Origin: Limonium bicolor
Lineage: Eukaryota > Streptophyta > Magnoliopsida > Caryophyllales > Plumbaginaceae
Direction: 5' to 3'
Assembly: GCA_023374045.1 (NCBI GenBank)
Contig: CM041776.1
Span: 477,575,375-477,639,374 of the forward strand
Length of the DNA stretch: 64,000 nt
Below, one piece after another: positions 1 to 12,589 of this stretch. Within the stretch, counting starts at the first letter, position 1; every line of letters begins with the position of its first letter. The notes under the pieces were generated by a model that was not told the DNA's origin, searched no databases, and worked only from the letters and a program-made list of their open reading frames with translations. The position numbers and the translations under genes were made by a program.

Positions 1-1297
1 TGTCTTAACACATTAAGGTAGTTGTTTTACCTTGGAATTGGAAGAGAGCTTGTATAAGTATCAAGAGAGAATCCTCCTAGCCCTTGAAAGATTCAAATGA
101 AGCTAAAACAACAAGCAAGGTGAAAACACCATTGTGAGGTGAATTTTCGGACAACACAAAACATGAAGGAAACATCATTTTTCTTTGAGTTTCCTTACCT
201 TGAAGCAAAGGAGAACAATAATATGTGAAAAGGTGAGATCAAGCTCCTCTCATGGTGATTCCTCTTGGCACCGAAATGGAGCTCTTGGGATTTTGAAAGG
301 ATAGGAATGAAGAGCTTGATGTAACTAAGACAAGGTAGTCTTAAAATTGATTTTGGAGCATGGAATCATAAGTTACAAGTGAAAGAAGATGAAGAATGAG
401 ATGGGGCTGTAGCAAACCGAGAATGGAGCTTGGGAGAGATGAAGAACCGTGTGAAATGAGAACGAAGAAGAGAATGAGAAGGTAAGTTTGCTTTTGGAAG
501 ATATTATGTAATAAAGCAAATAGTAACTTGCTTTATCATTAGTTATTTATTTTGTTAACTTACAAGGTGATGACTCACCTCATAAAACCGGCCCCCATTA
601 GTAGTCTAGGGGTATAATAGTCTTTGTTGACCAATTTAATTACTTATAACAACATATGTTACAAACTAGCTTATTTTAGTTACTATTCACTAAAACAATG
701 CACATAGATGTGAAATTTTTGATTTCCCCTTGATATAGACTTCCAAATGTGATACTATATAGTACACATGTTAATTAAAGAGTAATGATGGACATCTAGC
801 CATTCAAAACTCATTTACAAGACAATTTTTCAAAAACGTGCTTTAAGACTCCTTAAAGCACTTTTTGTGTCTTTACTTGTTTTCAAGCTTGGTTTTCTTT
901 AGTAATTGATTTAATATGTTCATTAACATATTCATAAGGTATAGGTATGACCATTAGGTCTTTTACAAATTTATCCCAAGCTTATAGCACATTTTTGCTC
1001 TTACTGACTTTAAGGTATATTCTTGTGTTTTATTTGGTTTAACTGTCTACCAAAGTTTCCTAAGGCCTTAATTAGCCTTACTAAATCATAATTGAATATT
1101 ATTAAGTCTTGGTAGGCTCTTTGGGTCCTAACCAAGTTCACTCCTAGCTTAGAGCATGTTTTTGCTCAAACTGTATCTTAGTGCTTTATTGCATTTACTA
1201 TGGTTTAAATTGTTCAATGATGTCTCTAAGGCACTTTTTAGCCTTTATATACCATAGTTTAATATTTAAACCACATATCAAGGTTTGGGGTATTTCA
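1..1297 (-). mobile_element. Partial long LTR (U3 side), cut by window edge
   Basis: This non-coding stretch matches 58590-59894 closely, including the end ...GGGGTATTTCA, so it is the U3 end of the same long-LTR chromovirus-type family as E3, in minus orientation. In the sense direction the LTR begins TGAAATACC at 1297. It abuts the gag/protease boundary of the neighbouring element without its own PPT or PBS, so an element or solo LTR inserted there; the expected 5-bp duplication would be ACAGG (1298-1302), with its partner outside the window. It contains a dyad near 843 (arms GTGCTTTAAG and CTTAAAGCAC). No gene is visible. Confidence 0.75.
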
Positions 1298-2493
1298 ACA
1301 GGCAAACCGAGCTCACCCACTAACTCAGCAGAAACAAAAGAGTGCGTGGCTCCAGAGTCAAACAAATAGAAAACAGAACGAGAAGACAGCTGGAGAATAC
1401 CTGACAACTCTGTCAGTAGATCGGTCTCTCTCTCCAGCCATTGCGTACACTCTGGCCTGGCCCTAGGGCTTCTTCTGCTCAGCCTGTCTCGATCTCTAGA
1501 CCCAGATGCAGATCCTCCAGCTCCACCTCCAGAGCTACCCCTACTCCTCTTAGCCCGAGGGCAGTCAGCTATCCTATGCTCCAAGGACCCACACTTGAAG
1601 CAGGCTCCGGACTTCCTGTAGCAGTCCTGGCCTCGGTGAAACTTGCCACAGACCTGGCACTTCGGAGCGGGAGCTGACGAAGACGAACCAACTCTATCTC
1701 TCAAACGGTCCCCAGAGCGGTCTCCAGCCCGGTCTCCAGTCGACTGCTTCTTCTGAGAAGCAGGCTGATCCCTCCTATCACTCTCGTCGGACCTCTGCTT
1801 CCTCTTCTGGTCCTTCCCGCCAGACTGGCGGCCCCTTATATCAGCCTCTACCAACAGGGCGACATCAGCAACGTGCCTGAAGGTCTTGTGACGCAGCGGC
1901 GTCACAGCAGAGCGAATGTCTGGCCTCAGACTGCTCTCAAACTTCCTGGCCTTCCTATGCTCGTCCGGCTCAGGTGCAAACTTCGACAGACTGATAAACT
2001 TCCTGACATACTCCTCCACACTCATATCGCGCCCCTGGCAAAGCCTATTATACTCCAAGATGCGCTGGTCCTTATACGTCGGGGTAGAACTGCTTGTTGA
2101 ACTCCCCGGTAAACTGGTCCCACGTCCAAGGCTGTGGGAACTTCCCCATCACAGACCTCCACCACTCCTTGGCTTCGGCCTTGAAAAGAAAGGTGGCGAA
2201 GTCCACCTTCTGCTCCTCCTCAGAGCCAATAACATGCAGCAAGTCCTCCACCTCTGACAGCCAATGACTGGCCTCCTGGGGATCTCCTGCCCCGTCGAAC
2301 GATGGCGGCTTCAGCTTCATGAACTCCTGAAGCGCCTTCACATTCTGGCCTCCAGCATCCGCCTCAGCTGGGCCTGCTCCGCCAGCTGGTCCTCCTCCAG
2401 CTGGTCCACCCCCTGCAGCCATGGTCTGCATGAGCTGCGTCATAAACTGCTGAACAGCATCAACAACATTTCGTGAGCCCTTCTTGGCGGCAT
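1298..2493 (-). pseudogene. gag: Gag and start of protease of a Tekay-like Ty3/gypsy element, truncated
   Basis: The conceptual start is ATG at 2491-2493 giving MPPRR, the same first residues as the Tekay-like gag at 52961. The frame breaks within the first ~30 nt. A long stretch (2072-2490 in another frame) carries a retrotransposon gag domain with WLSEVEDL and AKEWW. A second break near 2085 leads into the rest of gag (1298-2058), which has a double cysteine cluster ending CFKCGSLEHRIADCP. Protease follows with the active-site stretch DSGATHSFV. The frame stops being retroviral at 1298, where another LTR is inserted. Gag would form the particle and bind element RNA; this copy is non-functional. 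Confidence 0.85.
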
Positions 2494-2589
2494 TCTGAAA
2501 GTCCAACAGGAAGCAGTTAGACTCAGATACTAGCACTGACGTTTCTGACTGACTGGCTAACCTAAAATCCCAGCAGATTAGAACCCAGA

Positions 2590-2601
2590 GCTCTGATACC
2601 A
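2590..2601 (-). other. Primer-binding site, initiator-Met tRNA type
   Basis: The minus strand reads TGGTATCAGAGC, five bases after the 5' LTR edge. This matches the 3' end of plant initiator methionine tRNA and fixes the element's orientation and LTR boundary. Confidence 0.9.
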
Positions 2602-2606
2602 CTAAA

Positions 2607-4801
2607 TGTAACACCCCCAAACACTGGCCTAGGAGTTAGGGGTATTACACGCCGCGTATTATTACATAATAACGCAAGGCTCTAATAAACGAACTTAAAC
2701 ATATAATCAAACAAGGCCCAAAATGAATACATAAAAGTATTATCAAAACGATGTCCTAACATCCCAAAAGTTATTACAGAACCCACCAAAACGAATATCA
2801 AAGCGGAAGCTAACAGAAGAGGCCCAAAGGCTCAGAGTCAAATACAGATGTCTCAAAAGAATTCAAATAACGAACACTAAACTCCAGAGCTGCGCAGTGA
2901 ACTTCGCTGATCAATCTGCAATGTTAGATAGAGTAGGGGAATGAGCAAACAACTATGCCCAGTAGATGACCAACTTCATCAACCAGCATGCTCAAAACAT
3001 TTTAAGAATATTAACAAAACAGAAGGAGTCGCAAGGAGTCCATAGTCATATCAGAAAATAGAAGCAGAAGTCCACACAAATAAGGACCAAACAGAGTCAG
3101 AAACAGACGGAATCGGAAAACAGAACGGGACACTAGTTGATCACGGCATACAGACAGAACGAGCAACCAGCTCGTGAACAGAACGAGGAAACCTCACTCG
3201 TAAACAGAACAGATGAAACACCTGTGAACAGAACGGGGAACATCACCCGTGAACAGAAGGATCCTACATAGCGTGCTACGAGACAGCGAGACCAGCCATC
3301 CAAAGGTTCAGACACAGAGATAACTAGGTCCCAAAACAGAAGCTTAAAACAATTAAGCATATGTGCACCAAAGGCACCAGAAAGCACATAATTAGCTTGG
3401 AAATCAAAAGGGGAAACCAACCCCGAAACGGAAGTCAAACGGAGCTCAAACGAGCAAGTTATGGTCAAAACAGAAGCCCGTCCGAACTTGGGTCCGGACA
3501 TCAATGTTCGGACACAAGTCGAACCTTAAAACAGAGGCAGAGACAGAGGTGTCCGAACATCAAAGCTCGGACTGATGTTCAGACGCTTTTCGGAAACCAA
3601 TACGTGTAGAGTCCGAGCTGGTGTCCGGACATCAATGTTCAGACACAAGTCGAAGCAAAATCAGAAGAATAAGAACAGTGTGTCCGAACTTCTGTCCGGA
3701 CTTACAAGTTCGGACACCATTCGAGACTTGTAAGTCAGACTCGTCCTCGCACCCCGTCCGAACATCGAAGCTTGGACGGAAGTTCGGACAAGTCAAAAAG
3801 TTCAGAAATTCGAAGCGCCGAAGGGCGTGTCCGAACTTCCAAGGTCGGACGGAAGTTTGGACGCGCCGAAGAACTCAGAAAAGAGGCGATTTTTACACAA
3901 ACAGAGGCACCAAAACAATGTCAAAACATTATGAGTTTGCAGAAAACAACCTTGGGGGTTTGTAGTTAACAAAACAACGCAAACGGACTGATTCGCAAAC
4001 ACAACGCAGAGACAATTCACACATTGAAACTAAAATTTGAAACGCCCCAAGGCTGAACACACTAATCGAATCCATCAGCCACCTACCTCAATTACAGCAG
4101 AGACGAAACCCAAACCGAGTAGCAGAGTCCAGACCAACGCAGACCAACAATGCAGACCCGATCACTGAACAACCACAAACGCAGAAAACCAATTTAGAAA
4201 CGCAACCCTAACCCTGAACTGAAACTGCAATCCGAAACTGAAATACCACCCTTACCTGATTCTGCCAACGGAATCGCAGAGAGACCAACCGCAGAAGAAA
4301 TAGAACGGCACATGAGCCAACGCTGAATCACAATCAGATTGTAGAAACCTAAATCAGAATGAGAGCAGACTTCCCAATTGCAGAATTGCACAAGAACAAA
4401 CTGACGCCCTTACCTTAATCTGAACCGGAGTGCAACAGAGAGAAGGATCCACAACAGAACCCGAATTGCAAGAACACCACAGTAGGACTTGGGCACTTGA
4501 TTAAGCATACCTTGGAAGAGAGAGAATAGAGAAGAGAGGAGCGTATTGACGGTATTTCAAAACTGACAGAGTGAGGGGAAAGAATGAACGTCGTGAGAAC
4601 GTGATTAGAAGAGAGAATAATTAATGAGGAAATAAATAAATTAAGGGTATTATCCTCACGAGGGATTATACTGATGGAAAAACAAATGACCTCCTCATCC
4701 CAACTTATTTAAGAAGGACTTCCTTGTCCTAAGTAAAGTAAGTTAACTTAGGATAACGCGGAATGAAATAAAAAGAACGTAACGAACTTTGGGTTATAAC
4801 A
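2607..4801 (-). mobile_element. 5' LTR of the truncated Tekay-like element (2195 bp)
   Basis: It starts on the plus strand with TGTAACACCCC directly next to the PBS and ends ...GGGTTATAACA at 4801. The first ~100 bases align with the LTR at 46480 and 53085. The next five bases, CTCTT, would be the target duplication, but the partner is lost. At 3478-3860 lies an array of about six dyads built from GTCCGAAC and GTTCGGAC. A weak TATA-like stretch is near 4700 on the minus strand. The LTR abuts the SIRE element at 4802. Confidence 0.85.
3478..3860. repeat. Array of GTCCGAAC/GTTCGGAC dyads inside LTR
   Basis: Six or so imperfect inverted repeats of the form GTCCGAAC...GTTCGGAC, spaced irregularly. 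The same array type occurs in the LTR pair of the complete element (47342-47680 and 53942-54260). Confidence 0.75.
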
Positions 4802-4814
4802 CTCTTATTCCAAC

Positions 4815-6120
4815 GTGAATCAAACTTTGCAGGTAAAGACTACACCCAGTCAGACATCAGCCCACCAGAACGAGTCATTCCATTATGAGACTACCTCTCC
4901 AAATCAGGATTTAATTCAGCAGCTTCGGGACACTCTGATTGACGGCATAATAGAGGAAGGATCAGACGAACACCTTCGAAGATATGGCCATGCTGGTCAA
5001 GAACTTTAAGAAATTCATGCGAGATCGATCAGAAAGGAATAGTCCAAACAGGTTCAGCCAAAACCAAAACCGACAATATCAATCCTACAACCGTAATCAG
5101 CAAGGCAATACTGGAACTGGAGACCGAGTATGCTTCAAATGCCTGAAGCCGGGGTACTATGCCAACAACTGTCCACTCAAGAAAAAAGATGATCATGAGC
5201 AATCATCACTGATGGCAAATTCAGCATGGGGAGACTCTGACTCAAAAGAACCTGAGATTGGAACATCAAGCTTAATATGCCTTATGGCTCATAAAAGTCA
5301 GGTATGCAAGAGTCCCTCTTCAGAGGTAACTGAATATTTCTCAGACTCATGTGCTATTCCTTCTTTAGATTTATCTACTTACTACATAGACCCCAATCAT
5401 CCGGAATTTGAATTAACCGAAGAACAAGAAATGATAGCTTCTCTTTACGAAGAAATTCATGTGCTAAAGGGTCATGTCAACAACGATCGGCTTAAGTTGC
5501 AAAAGTCTGAAGAAATGGACGAAAAACTTGAAAGTGAGTTAAGAGATGCTCACAGTCTCATCAGCTCTTTAAAAACCCAAGTTTTGTCTCTACAAAAAAA
5601 TCGTTCCAAAATCCCTCAAAAATTCTTCAAACCAATTACCTTTGTTCGTGAGGTTGTTGCAATGCAAAAACCAAAATTCTTTGAAAACAAACTCCGTGAG
5701 TCAAAAGAAAGACAAGTTCAACTCGAGAAAGAGGTCGATTCCCTGAATATCGCTCTTAAAAAGGATCAGATGGAATCAGTCTCATCATCGAGTCCCCCTC
5801 ACTGGCTGAAAAACAAAGGCAAAGTTAATCTACCAAAAATGGCCTCAAAACCCAACGATCTTCAAAGAAGAAAATTCTAAAAAGAAAAATTTGAAAACAA
5901 ATTTCGTTGGCAAAAGAAGTATGTTCATCTACCTTCTTTATTAATTTGTGGCTACTGTGGCTACGACGGGCACATTCACTCATCATGCCATAAGCTTGGC
6001 AAAGATTTATCCTTCTATATGCAACATTTACATACTCTGTCTAAAGCACGACATCTTCACAACTCTTTTGTTTCAAAGAGGGAACCCAAGTTCGCCTGGG
6101 TTCCCAAGTCTGACCTCTGA
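4815..6120 (+). pseudogene. gag: SIRE gag, frameshifted
   Basis: A frameshift near 4975 separates the first segment from the main one (4984-5880). The first zinc knuckle (5131-5172) reads CFKCLKPGYYANNC: the expected histidine is tyrosine, so metal binding is probably impaired. A long charged stretch (about 5400-5780) looks like a coiled coil, typical of sirevirus gag. A stop TAA at 5878-5880 precedes a second, intact CX2CX4HX4C knuckle at 5947-5988 (CGYCGYDGHIHSSC), which is in the same conceptual protein. Role in the family: particle assembly and RNA packaging. Confidence 0.85.
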
Positions 6121-6143
6121 TTGTCTTGTAGGGAGAGGCCGTG

Positions 6144-6564
6144 GACAATGACTCTTGGTTTCTAGATAGTGGATGCTCATGACATATGACAGGAGACCCT
6201 GACAAGTTCACGACTCTCTCTCAACACCATGGGGGAAAGGTCACTTTCGGCGACAATGCTCATGGCGAAATCATTGGTATTGGAACCGTCGGTAACCCCT
6301 CTCTCTTTAAGATAGAAAATGTTAATTTAGTATATGGACTTGGACAAAACCTTCTAAGTATCTCTCAAATATGTGATCTCTCTAATGTTGTTCTTTTTTC
6401 GGCCTCTGACTGCAAAATCTTTGATGAGCAAACAGGTCTTCTAAAAGCCACTGGTGTAAGGGTGAACAATCTTTACAAGTTATCTCTTGAAAACCCTAAC
6501 CTAGATGGCCCTCTCTGTCTCAGTGCACAGGACAAAAATATCTCCTTATGGCACTTCGTTTAGG
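6144..6564 (+). pseudogene. SIRE protease and GAG-pre-integrase, interrupted
   Basis: The copia aspartic protease motif LDSGCS is at about 6162-6179 and is followed directly by an in-frame TGA (6180-6182), where relatives have a residue before HMTG. The rest of the protease and the start of the GAG-pre-integrase domain (LWH) run to 6564. There the Athila element inserted; the sequence resumes at 17250. Confidence 0.85.
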
Positions 6565-6569
6565 TCATG
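6565..6569. repeat. Left target-site duplication TCATG
   Basis: TCATG immediately before the Athila 5' LTR is repeated exactly at 17245-17249, directly after the 3' LTR. It proves the boundaries and that the insertion is into the SIRE element. Confidence 0.95.
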
Positions 6570-6837
6570 TGATGAGTGTCCAAATGAGCATGTTTTATAG
6601 GTATTTCATATATAATATTAGCACTTTTCTTGCTCATTTCTCCACTTCGGTTGGTTTTCCTCTAGTTTATGTTTTATTGTTTATCTCACAAAATTATTGG
6701 TTTAACATGAGGAAAACCAAGCCGGGAGTGAAGTAGACGGAGAGACGAACACGTAGACGCAAACGGCTCAGAAAACAGAGTCCAAACGAAGAATCTAGAG
6801 CCGGTCAAAGTTTGAAGGAATAGGCCACGTCAAGGGC

Positions 6838-7030
6838 TGCAACCGCCTACTAAGTGGCGGATGAGACTGGGTGCAACCGCCTACTAAGTGGCGGACGAGA
6901 CTGGGTGCAACCGCCTACTAAGTGGCGGACGAGACTGGGCTACAACCGCCCCGTAACTGGCGGACATCACACACAACCGCGAGGCGGAACCACGGGCGGA
7001 CAACAACAAAAACCGCCTATTAAGAGGCGG
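6838..7030. repeat. U3 array of CCGCC/GGCGG dyads, 34-bp tandem repeat
   Basis: Three consecutive 34-bp units (6838-6871, 6872-6905, 6906-6939) each contain CCGCC, 8 nt, GGCGG. Diverged units follow (arms kept, spacers changed), ending with CCGCC and GGCGG around TATTAAGA. The array sits about 230-420 bp upstream of the TATA box, in the place of an enhancer. Confidence 0.85.
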
Positions 7031-7254
7031 TCAAGACTAAAATCAACGCGCCCGACTAGTTTTCTTCCTCGCGCAGTCGTCTTCTCCAACTTGCTGCGCC
7101 TTATCTATCTACTCCGACCACCGCCTACCTTAAATCCCTCACGCATTTTGCCTCTGTCCCCTGCAATAAATGAAGCAATCAATGCTTCAATCAAAAGCAC
7201 TCAAGTGGGCAATCAACTGCAAATATCTACGGAAGACTACCTCTTTATTTCTTC

Positions 7255-7262
7255 TATAAATA
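7255..7262 (+). promoter_or_regulatory. Predicted TATA box of 5' LTR
   Basis: TATAAATA in a suitable place within the LTR, downstream of the dyad array; transcription would start some 30 bp further on. The same box occurs in the 3' LTR at 16273. Confidence 0.65.
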
Positions 7263-8232
7263 CCCATTCCCTACAGCCTTGTACGAGTGCACGGAGAAAA
7301 CCAGAAAATCACTCACACTCACCTCATTTCATTCTCTTCCAGTAAATCACTCCCATATATCATTTCACTCCATTAACTCTCTAATTCACCCACTTCACTT
7401 ACAATAACTTACGTACATGTACCACTCTTCTTTCTCCTCATTTCTCCATTCACTAATCACGTCTCCGTGCTATTATTACGTCCAACCTCTGTCTGACTTA
7501 TTACCAGTTAATATGTCTGGCTAAGGAGGATTTGCTCCGGGCAAGGGTCTTAATTATGGTTTGTTAGCTGTGTAACATATTTCTACCACCGGTTAAAATA
7601 AATTCAGTTTGTTACGATTAAAGTTTTGTTTCTCTCCCTTTTTAATAAATTTCATCGGTTTATTAAAAAGCCTTACTAAGTCTGTTTTTAATTTCATCGG
7701 TTAGAAACAGACGGGTTAATTAAGCCGTAAAACTGTAAGAACTTATTTTCATCGTTTAAGTTAATACATGTTGCAAGAATAAAGCCTCATACTCCTCTGC
7801 CGTTTACAGGCTTTTGCTCGAGTTTTCATCGGACCATGCATTACAGGTAAACGAGTTCTTAAGAGTTTTCATCGGACCTTAAGAAAATTACAGGAATCTT
7901 GCCAAACTATTTAATAAAACCGGTAGAGATAGCACAATTAATTAAATCATATTAACCTGAACCCGGAGTTCCATTTAATTCGTCTGCACTCAGTTTTCTA
8001 ATCTGCTTAATATTTTCTCTAAAACAAGTCAATTAACTCCCCCCTTTTGTGACAAGCTTAGGAACTATTTTATCTCGCTATAAGTCCCACGGTTTGACCC
8101 CGGCCGCTTCTGTCTTCTATACTACTGCGACCGGGTTTTAATTTGCAGCCCGACGGATATTTTGAGTATTAATTTCTTTCTTTTATTAACTACCTCTCTT
8201 CTAATCACTCACGATAAATCCATTCTGCAAAA

Positions 8233-8250
8233 TGGCGCCGTTGCCGGGGA
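8233..8250 (+). other. Primer-binding site, tRNA-Asp type
   Basis: TGGCGCCGTTGCCGGGGA, three bases after the 5' LTR. It matches the 3' end of plant tRNA-Asp, the usual primer of Athila-type elements. Confidence 0.9.
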
Positions 8251-8374
8251 CTTGATTTAATCTAGTCCCTAAGCCTCGGTTAATTCACCTGTTTTAATTA
8301 CAATAATCTGTTAATCTACTAAAAAAAATAATAAAAAAAAACTGTTAATCCAATTTCGAACATATAACCTCGGA

Positions 8375-8600
8375 CATCTGACTTGGACATTGGACATCTA
8401 ACTTGTGATCTGACTTGGACATCTGACTACTAACTTGTTAATATTATTGTTATTTATTTCTGTCATTTCGTTCCATTGTCATTTCATTCCATTGTCATTT
8501 CTTTCCATTGTCTCTAACTACTAACTTATAATTTCTGTCATTTCGTTCCATTGTCATTTCGTTCCATTGTCATTTCGTTCCATTGTCATTGTTCCATTGT
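8375..8600. repeat. Short tandem repeats in the Athila leader
   Basis: Two simple arrays lie between PBS and gag. One is built on GACTTGGACATCT (8375-8430); the other has about seven copies of a 16-bp unit, CATTTCGTTCCATTGT, with small changes (8460-8600). They are non-coding leader sequence; no further role can be read. Confidence 0.75.
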
Positions 8601-8693
8601 CCAACTACTAACTTTAAATTTCTGTCTCTACTAATTCCTAACATTTATTCTAACTATACGTATAACAGTTCTTTTCTCTGTTTTGAGTGGTGA

Positions 8694-10560
8694 ATGCCTA
8701 TTACCAGGTCAAACAGCTACCCAGAAAATATCAATAATCACACGGTTGGTTACATCCCAGAAATCGAGAGAACCTTTCTGCGCAATCTCAGGCAGAGACG
8801 AGCTCAACAAAATACCACCATAGTGATAGATTCTGACCCGGAAGCTAACATGGCAGCTACACCAGCAACAGTTCGAAAATATTAACAGGCCGTCTAACCA
8901 AGGACAGCAGCCTGCTATCATCCTTCCTCACCTCAGCCCATCCGAATACGATGAGTGGCAGAAGCTGAAGCCATATCATCAGATTCGATGTGTGAAGGAG
9001 TTGGGCATGTTTGATGGCACCAGTCCAGACGAAGCCCTGTTACATGTTACAAAGTTCTTGCAACATGCCAATAGTCTTACTGCAACCGACGCAGTACTTC
9101 AATATGCAAGATTGTCGTTATTCCCACACAGCCTGACGGGAAACGCGAGCAAGTGGTATCATAGCCTAACCCCGAGTACCATTGGTACCTGGGACGACAT
9201 GGCCACCAAGTTCTACGACAAATTCCTACCTCCGAGCCGAACTTTGGAGATGATTGCTGAAATCTATAATTTCAAGCAACCAGGGTCGGAGAATATTTGT
9301 GAAACTTGGGACCGTTTCAAAGGTCTACTACTCACTTGTCCTCACCACGGTCTGACGAAGGAACAAGTATCACAATTGTTTTACAAGGGCTTGATCGGTC
9401 CGTGCAGAACAATGGTGTTATCTTCGTTAGGGGCTGACATTTTGAAGAAGCCGGGAGCACAATTTCTGAACAGCATGGAGTCTCTCTGTGAGGAAATTAG
9501 AGACTGGGCCTCCGGTGGATCAAGGAGCGGTACTCCAGGATTATATCATGTTGGGGAAAGTGATAACAAGTTCGACCAATTAATGAGAAGCCATGAGCAA
9601 CTCATGGAAAGCAATGCTCAGTAGGCAACAAAAGTCAGTACTCTACAAAAAGTGGTTGAGCAGATGGCTATGAATTCCTTCCCTCAGCAAGCTAAGTCGA
9701 TGATTTCTCGACCACCTACTACCCCTCCAGGCTATGCTCCTCAATCTCAACCATCACCAACAAATTCTTGTACGCAATGTGGCGGGCTTCATGACTATGA
9801 ACAATGCCCCCAACTACAGGAATTAAAAGCAGCGGAGGAGGCAAACTACATCACCAACAATTCAGGATACAGACACCAACCATGGCAACGTAACATTGCA
9901 ATCCAAATCTAGCTACTCAAACACCGGAAATATCCGCAAAACCAACACCATACAAACATCCCAAAATTACAGACCAGCCCAATTCCAGGAGGCCCAAGGC
10001 ATATCAACAACAGCTTATGGCAATGAAGCTTCATCGAGCCGACCAGCTCCACCTCCTTCGAATCCTGGGTCTGATATGTCTCAGATGCAAGAGATGTTTA
10101 AAGCTATGATGGGTAAGTCCAGAGATACGCAAGAAGAGGTCGCAGCTCTGCGCAAAGACCAAAAAGCCTTGCAATCTCAAATCCAACAGTTACTTACTCA
10201 ACAAAGACCACCTGGTCAATTCCCTTCACAGACTAATCCCAATCCAAAGGAACAAGCAAATTCAGTCCTTATAGACAATGGCACATGTCAATCAACAAAC
10301 TTGTGTGCAGTCTCTTTAAGGAGTGGAAGGGAACTTGCCCCAGCAAAGGAAAAGAAAAAGAAAATCTTGAAGATTCCTATATCAATGTTGATGAAACCAC
10401 CAAACCAATTTACCTCCCTCATAAATCCAATTCCTACTCCTGTTACTCCACCTCCACCTCGAGTGCAATCGACATCCCAACTTCCACTCATAAAAACAGT
10501 GAACTCCCGTTCCCAAACAGAATGAAAAAGAAAACATATGATGAGCAATTCTCCAAGTTT
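8694..10560 (+). pseudogene. gag: Athila gag, broken into segments
   Basis: The first segment (8694-8885) starts at ATG and ends in TAA at 8883-8885. The gag core runs 8950-9624 and has the features of plant gypsy gag: FPHSLTGNASKWY, then TWDDMATKFYDKF and CPHHGL. TAG at 9622 interrupts it. A zinc knuckle of the form CX2CX3HX4C (CTQCGGLHDYEQC) lies at about 9769-9807. A proline-rich spacer follows to 10525 in a different frame. Product if intact: the structural protein of the particle. As it stands it cannot give a full-length protein. Confidence 0.85.
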
Positions 10561-11273
10561 TTGAGTATTTCAAGAAGCTGACCCTCGACATAACTTTGAT
10601 CGATGCCTTACAAGAGATGCCTAACTACACAAAAATTTTAAAGGATCTCTTGACAAAAAAGAAAAAGAAACTGGAAAAGAGACAGTGCACCTGACAGAGG
10701 AGTGCTCTGCAGCCCTTCTTCGAGCACTTCCCCCCAAACAAACAGATCCGGGAAATCCCGTGATCCCGTGTTTTATAGGCGGGGTGGATTGTGGAAGTGG
10801 TCTATGTGACTAGGAGCCAGCATTAATATCATGCCATACGCCACCTTCTTGAAGGTTAAAGGAGGAGAATGCAACCGGTTCCTTTTAAACTCCAACTAGT
10901 AGACAGATCAGAGATCAAGCCCATGGGCATAGTCCGGGATCTGGTAGTTGGAGTGTCTCGCTTCATCTTTCCAGCTGATTTCGTCATTCTAGAAATGGAT
11001 GACGATGTCGAGGTTCCCCTGATTCTAGGTCGACCATTTCTGAGTACCGCCAAAGCCATCATTGACGTCCATGATGGAAAAATCACTCTTCGGTACGAAG
11101 TTGAGACGATTGAATTCGACATGCAGAAAATGATGAAGAAAAGCTTAAACTTTTCTCCTCATGCTAAGACGGTGGGATTCACAGATGACGAGGAGGAGGA
11201 AAGGCGATTTTGCTACAGAGGAGGGACACGTATTTTCCATCTTCCATCCAGGAAGCTGAAACTGAACCCCTAG
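10561..11273 (+). pseudogene. Athila protease region
   Basis: A decayed stretch (MPNYTKILKDLL at about 10617-10652; LPPK-like sequence near 10730) is followed by a long open segment, 10869-11273. That segment contains LQLVDRSEIKPMGIVRD, FIFPADFVILEMDDD and ILGRPFLSTAKAIIDV, a signature of Athila/Tat retropepsins. The expected active-site segment near 10800 is unreadable because of stops and frameshifts. The enzyme would cut the polyprotein. Confidence 0.85.
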
Positions 11274-11306
11274 AGCAAGTATTATTTACTTCTCTAGAAG
11301 AAGAAA

Positions 11307-12480
11307 GTGGAGGATCTGGAAGTTAACGCCATGCTGGCGTACGTAGAGAAAGGAAGGGCTGGTTATCAAGCGTTCCGACCACCAATCGAAGAACTCGACA
11401 GAAAACCTCAAAAATCAATTCCTCAGTGGAACAAACCACCTGAACTCGAGCTTAAAGAAATACCCCTAACCTCAAGTATGCTTTCCTAGCTGAAAATGAC
11501 CATTTGCCTGTCATTATTTCCTCTTCTCTGAATTCCGGGGAGGAAACGAGGTTACTCGAGGTACTAAAGAAGCACAAGACAGCAATCGGTGGACTATCGC
11601 TGATATCAAAGGAATTGATCCCTCCTATTGCACGCACCATATTTACATGGAGGAAAACTTCAAACCTATCAGGCAACCTCAGCGCCGGCTAAACCCTAAC
11701 CTCAAGGAGGTAGTTCGAAAGGAGGTTCTGAAACTCCTAGACGCGGACATCATTTATCCAATTCTGACAGTCCATGGGTCAGTCCTGTTCAAGTTGTCCC
11801 TAAGAAGGGGGGCATCGAAGCTGTTATTAATGAAAAGGGGAGAGACTATCCCTCAAAGAAAGATCACAGGATGGCGCATGTGTATTGACTATCGGCGTTT
11901 GAACTTGGCAACCAGGAAGGATCATTTCCCTCTCCCCTTTATCGACCAGATGTTGGAACGACTAGCAGGGCAAGAGTACTACTGTTTTCTAGATGGGTTC
12001 TCGGGTTATTTTCAAATACCAATCGCACCTGAGGACCAGGACAAGACAACTTCACTTGTCCTTATGGTACCTTTGCATACGACGGATGCCCTTCGGTCTA
12101 TGCAACGCCCCTGCTACCTTCCAGAGATGTATGCAAGCAATATTTGCTGACTTCATCGAGCAGAGCATCGAAGTCTTCATGGACGACTTCTCAGTCTATG
12201 GCTCTAGTTTCGACAAATGCTTGGCACAACTTGATTAATCCTCAGACGGTGTGAGGATACGAATCTCGTTTTAAACTGGGAGAAGTGTCATTTTATGGTC
12301 AAGGACGGGATCGTCCTTGGACATAAAATATCAGCTAAAGGAATAGAGGTGGATAAAGCCAAGGTAGAGGTTATCGAGAAGTTACCAGCACCAACTACAG
12401 TTCGAGATATACGAGCGTTCTAGGGCATGCAGGATTTTATCGGCGGTTTATTCAGGACTTCTCCAAAATCAGCAAACCAT
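11307..12480 (+). pseudogene. Athila reverse transcriptase, frameshifted
   Basis: A linker (11307-11640) leads into RT. Motifs seen are MCIDYRRLN (about 11876-11902), FPLPFIDQMLERLAG, FLDGFSGYFQIPI (about 11986-12024), then after a frameshift MPFGLCNAPATFQ and the catalytic FMDDFSVYG (about 12175-12200). A stop and a further frameshift follow at 12236-12430. The enzyme copies the element RNA into DNA; this copy is not translatable as one frame. Confidence 0.88.
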
Positions 12481-12589
12481 TGACCGACCTGCTACAGAAA
12501 GATGCCCGTTTCATTTTGATGAAAGGTGTTCAGCTGCTTTCCAAACTATAACACAAAAATTGGTGTCAGCACCTGTGGTCATACCACCT

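Larger units (their letters stand above)
6570..8229 (+). mobile_element. Athila 5' LTR (1660 bp)
   Basis: It begins TGATGAGTGTCC and ends ATTCTGCA. It carries a 34-bp tandem repeat in U3 (6838-6939 plus diverged units to 7030) and a TATA box at 7255. It matches the 3' LTR with only a handful of substitutions and short indels visible by eye, implying a recent insertion. Confidence 0.93.

Noticed and set aside
1181..2257. Plus-strand open frames over 1181-2620
   Set aside because: They run antisense to the gag with its cysteine clusters and have no motif of their own.
7071..7345. Open frame of 163 codons in the Athila 5' LTR (6854-7345), partly repeated at 16109-16423
   Set aside because: It spans the U3 tandem repeats and the TATA box, is broken in the other LTR by a small length change, and shows no domain.
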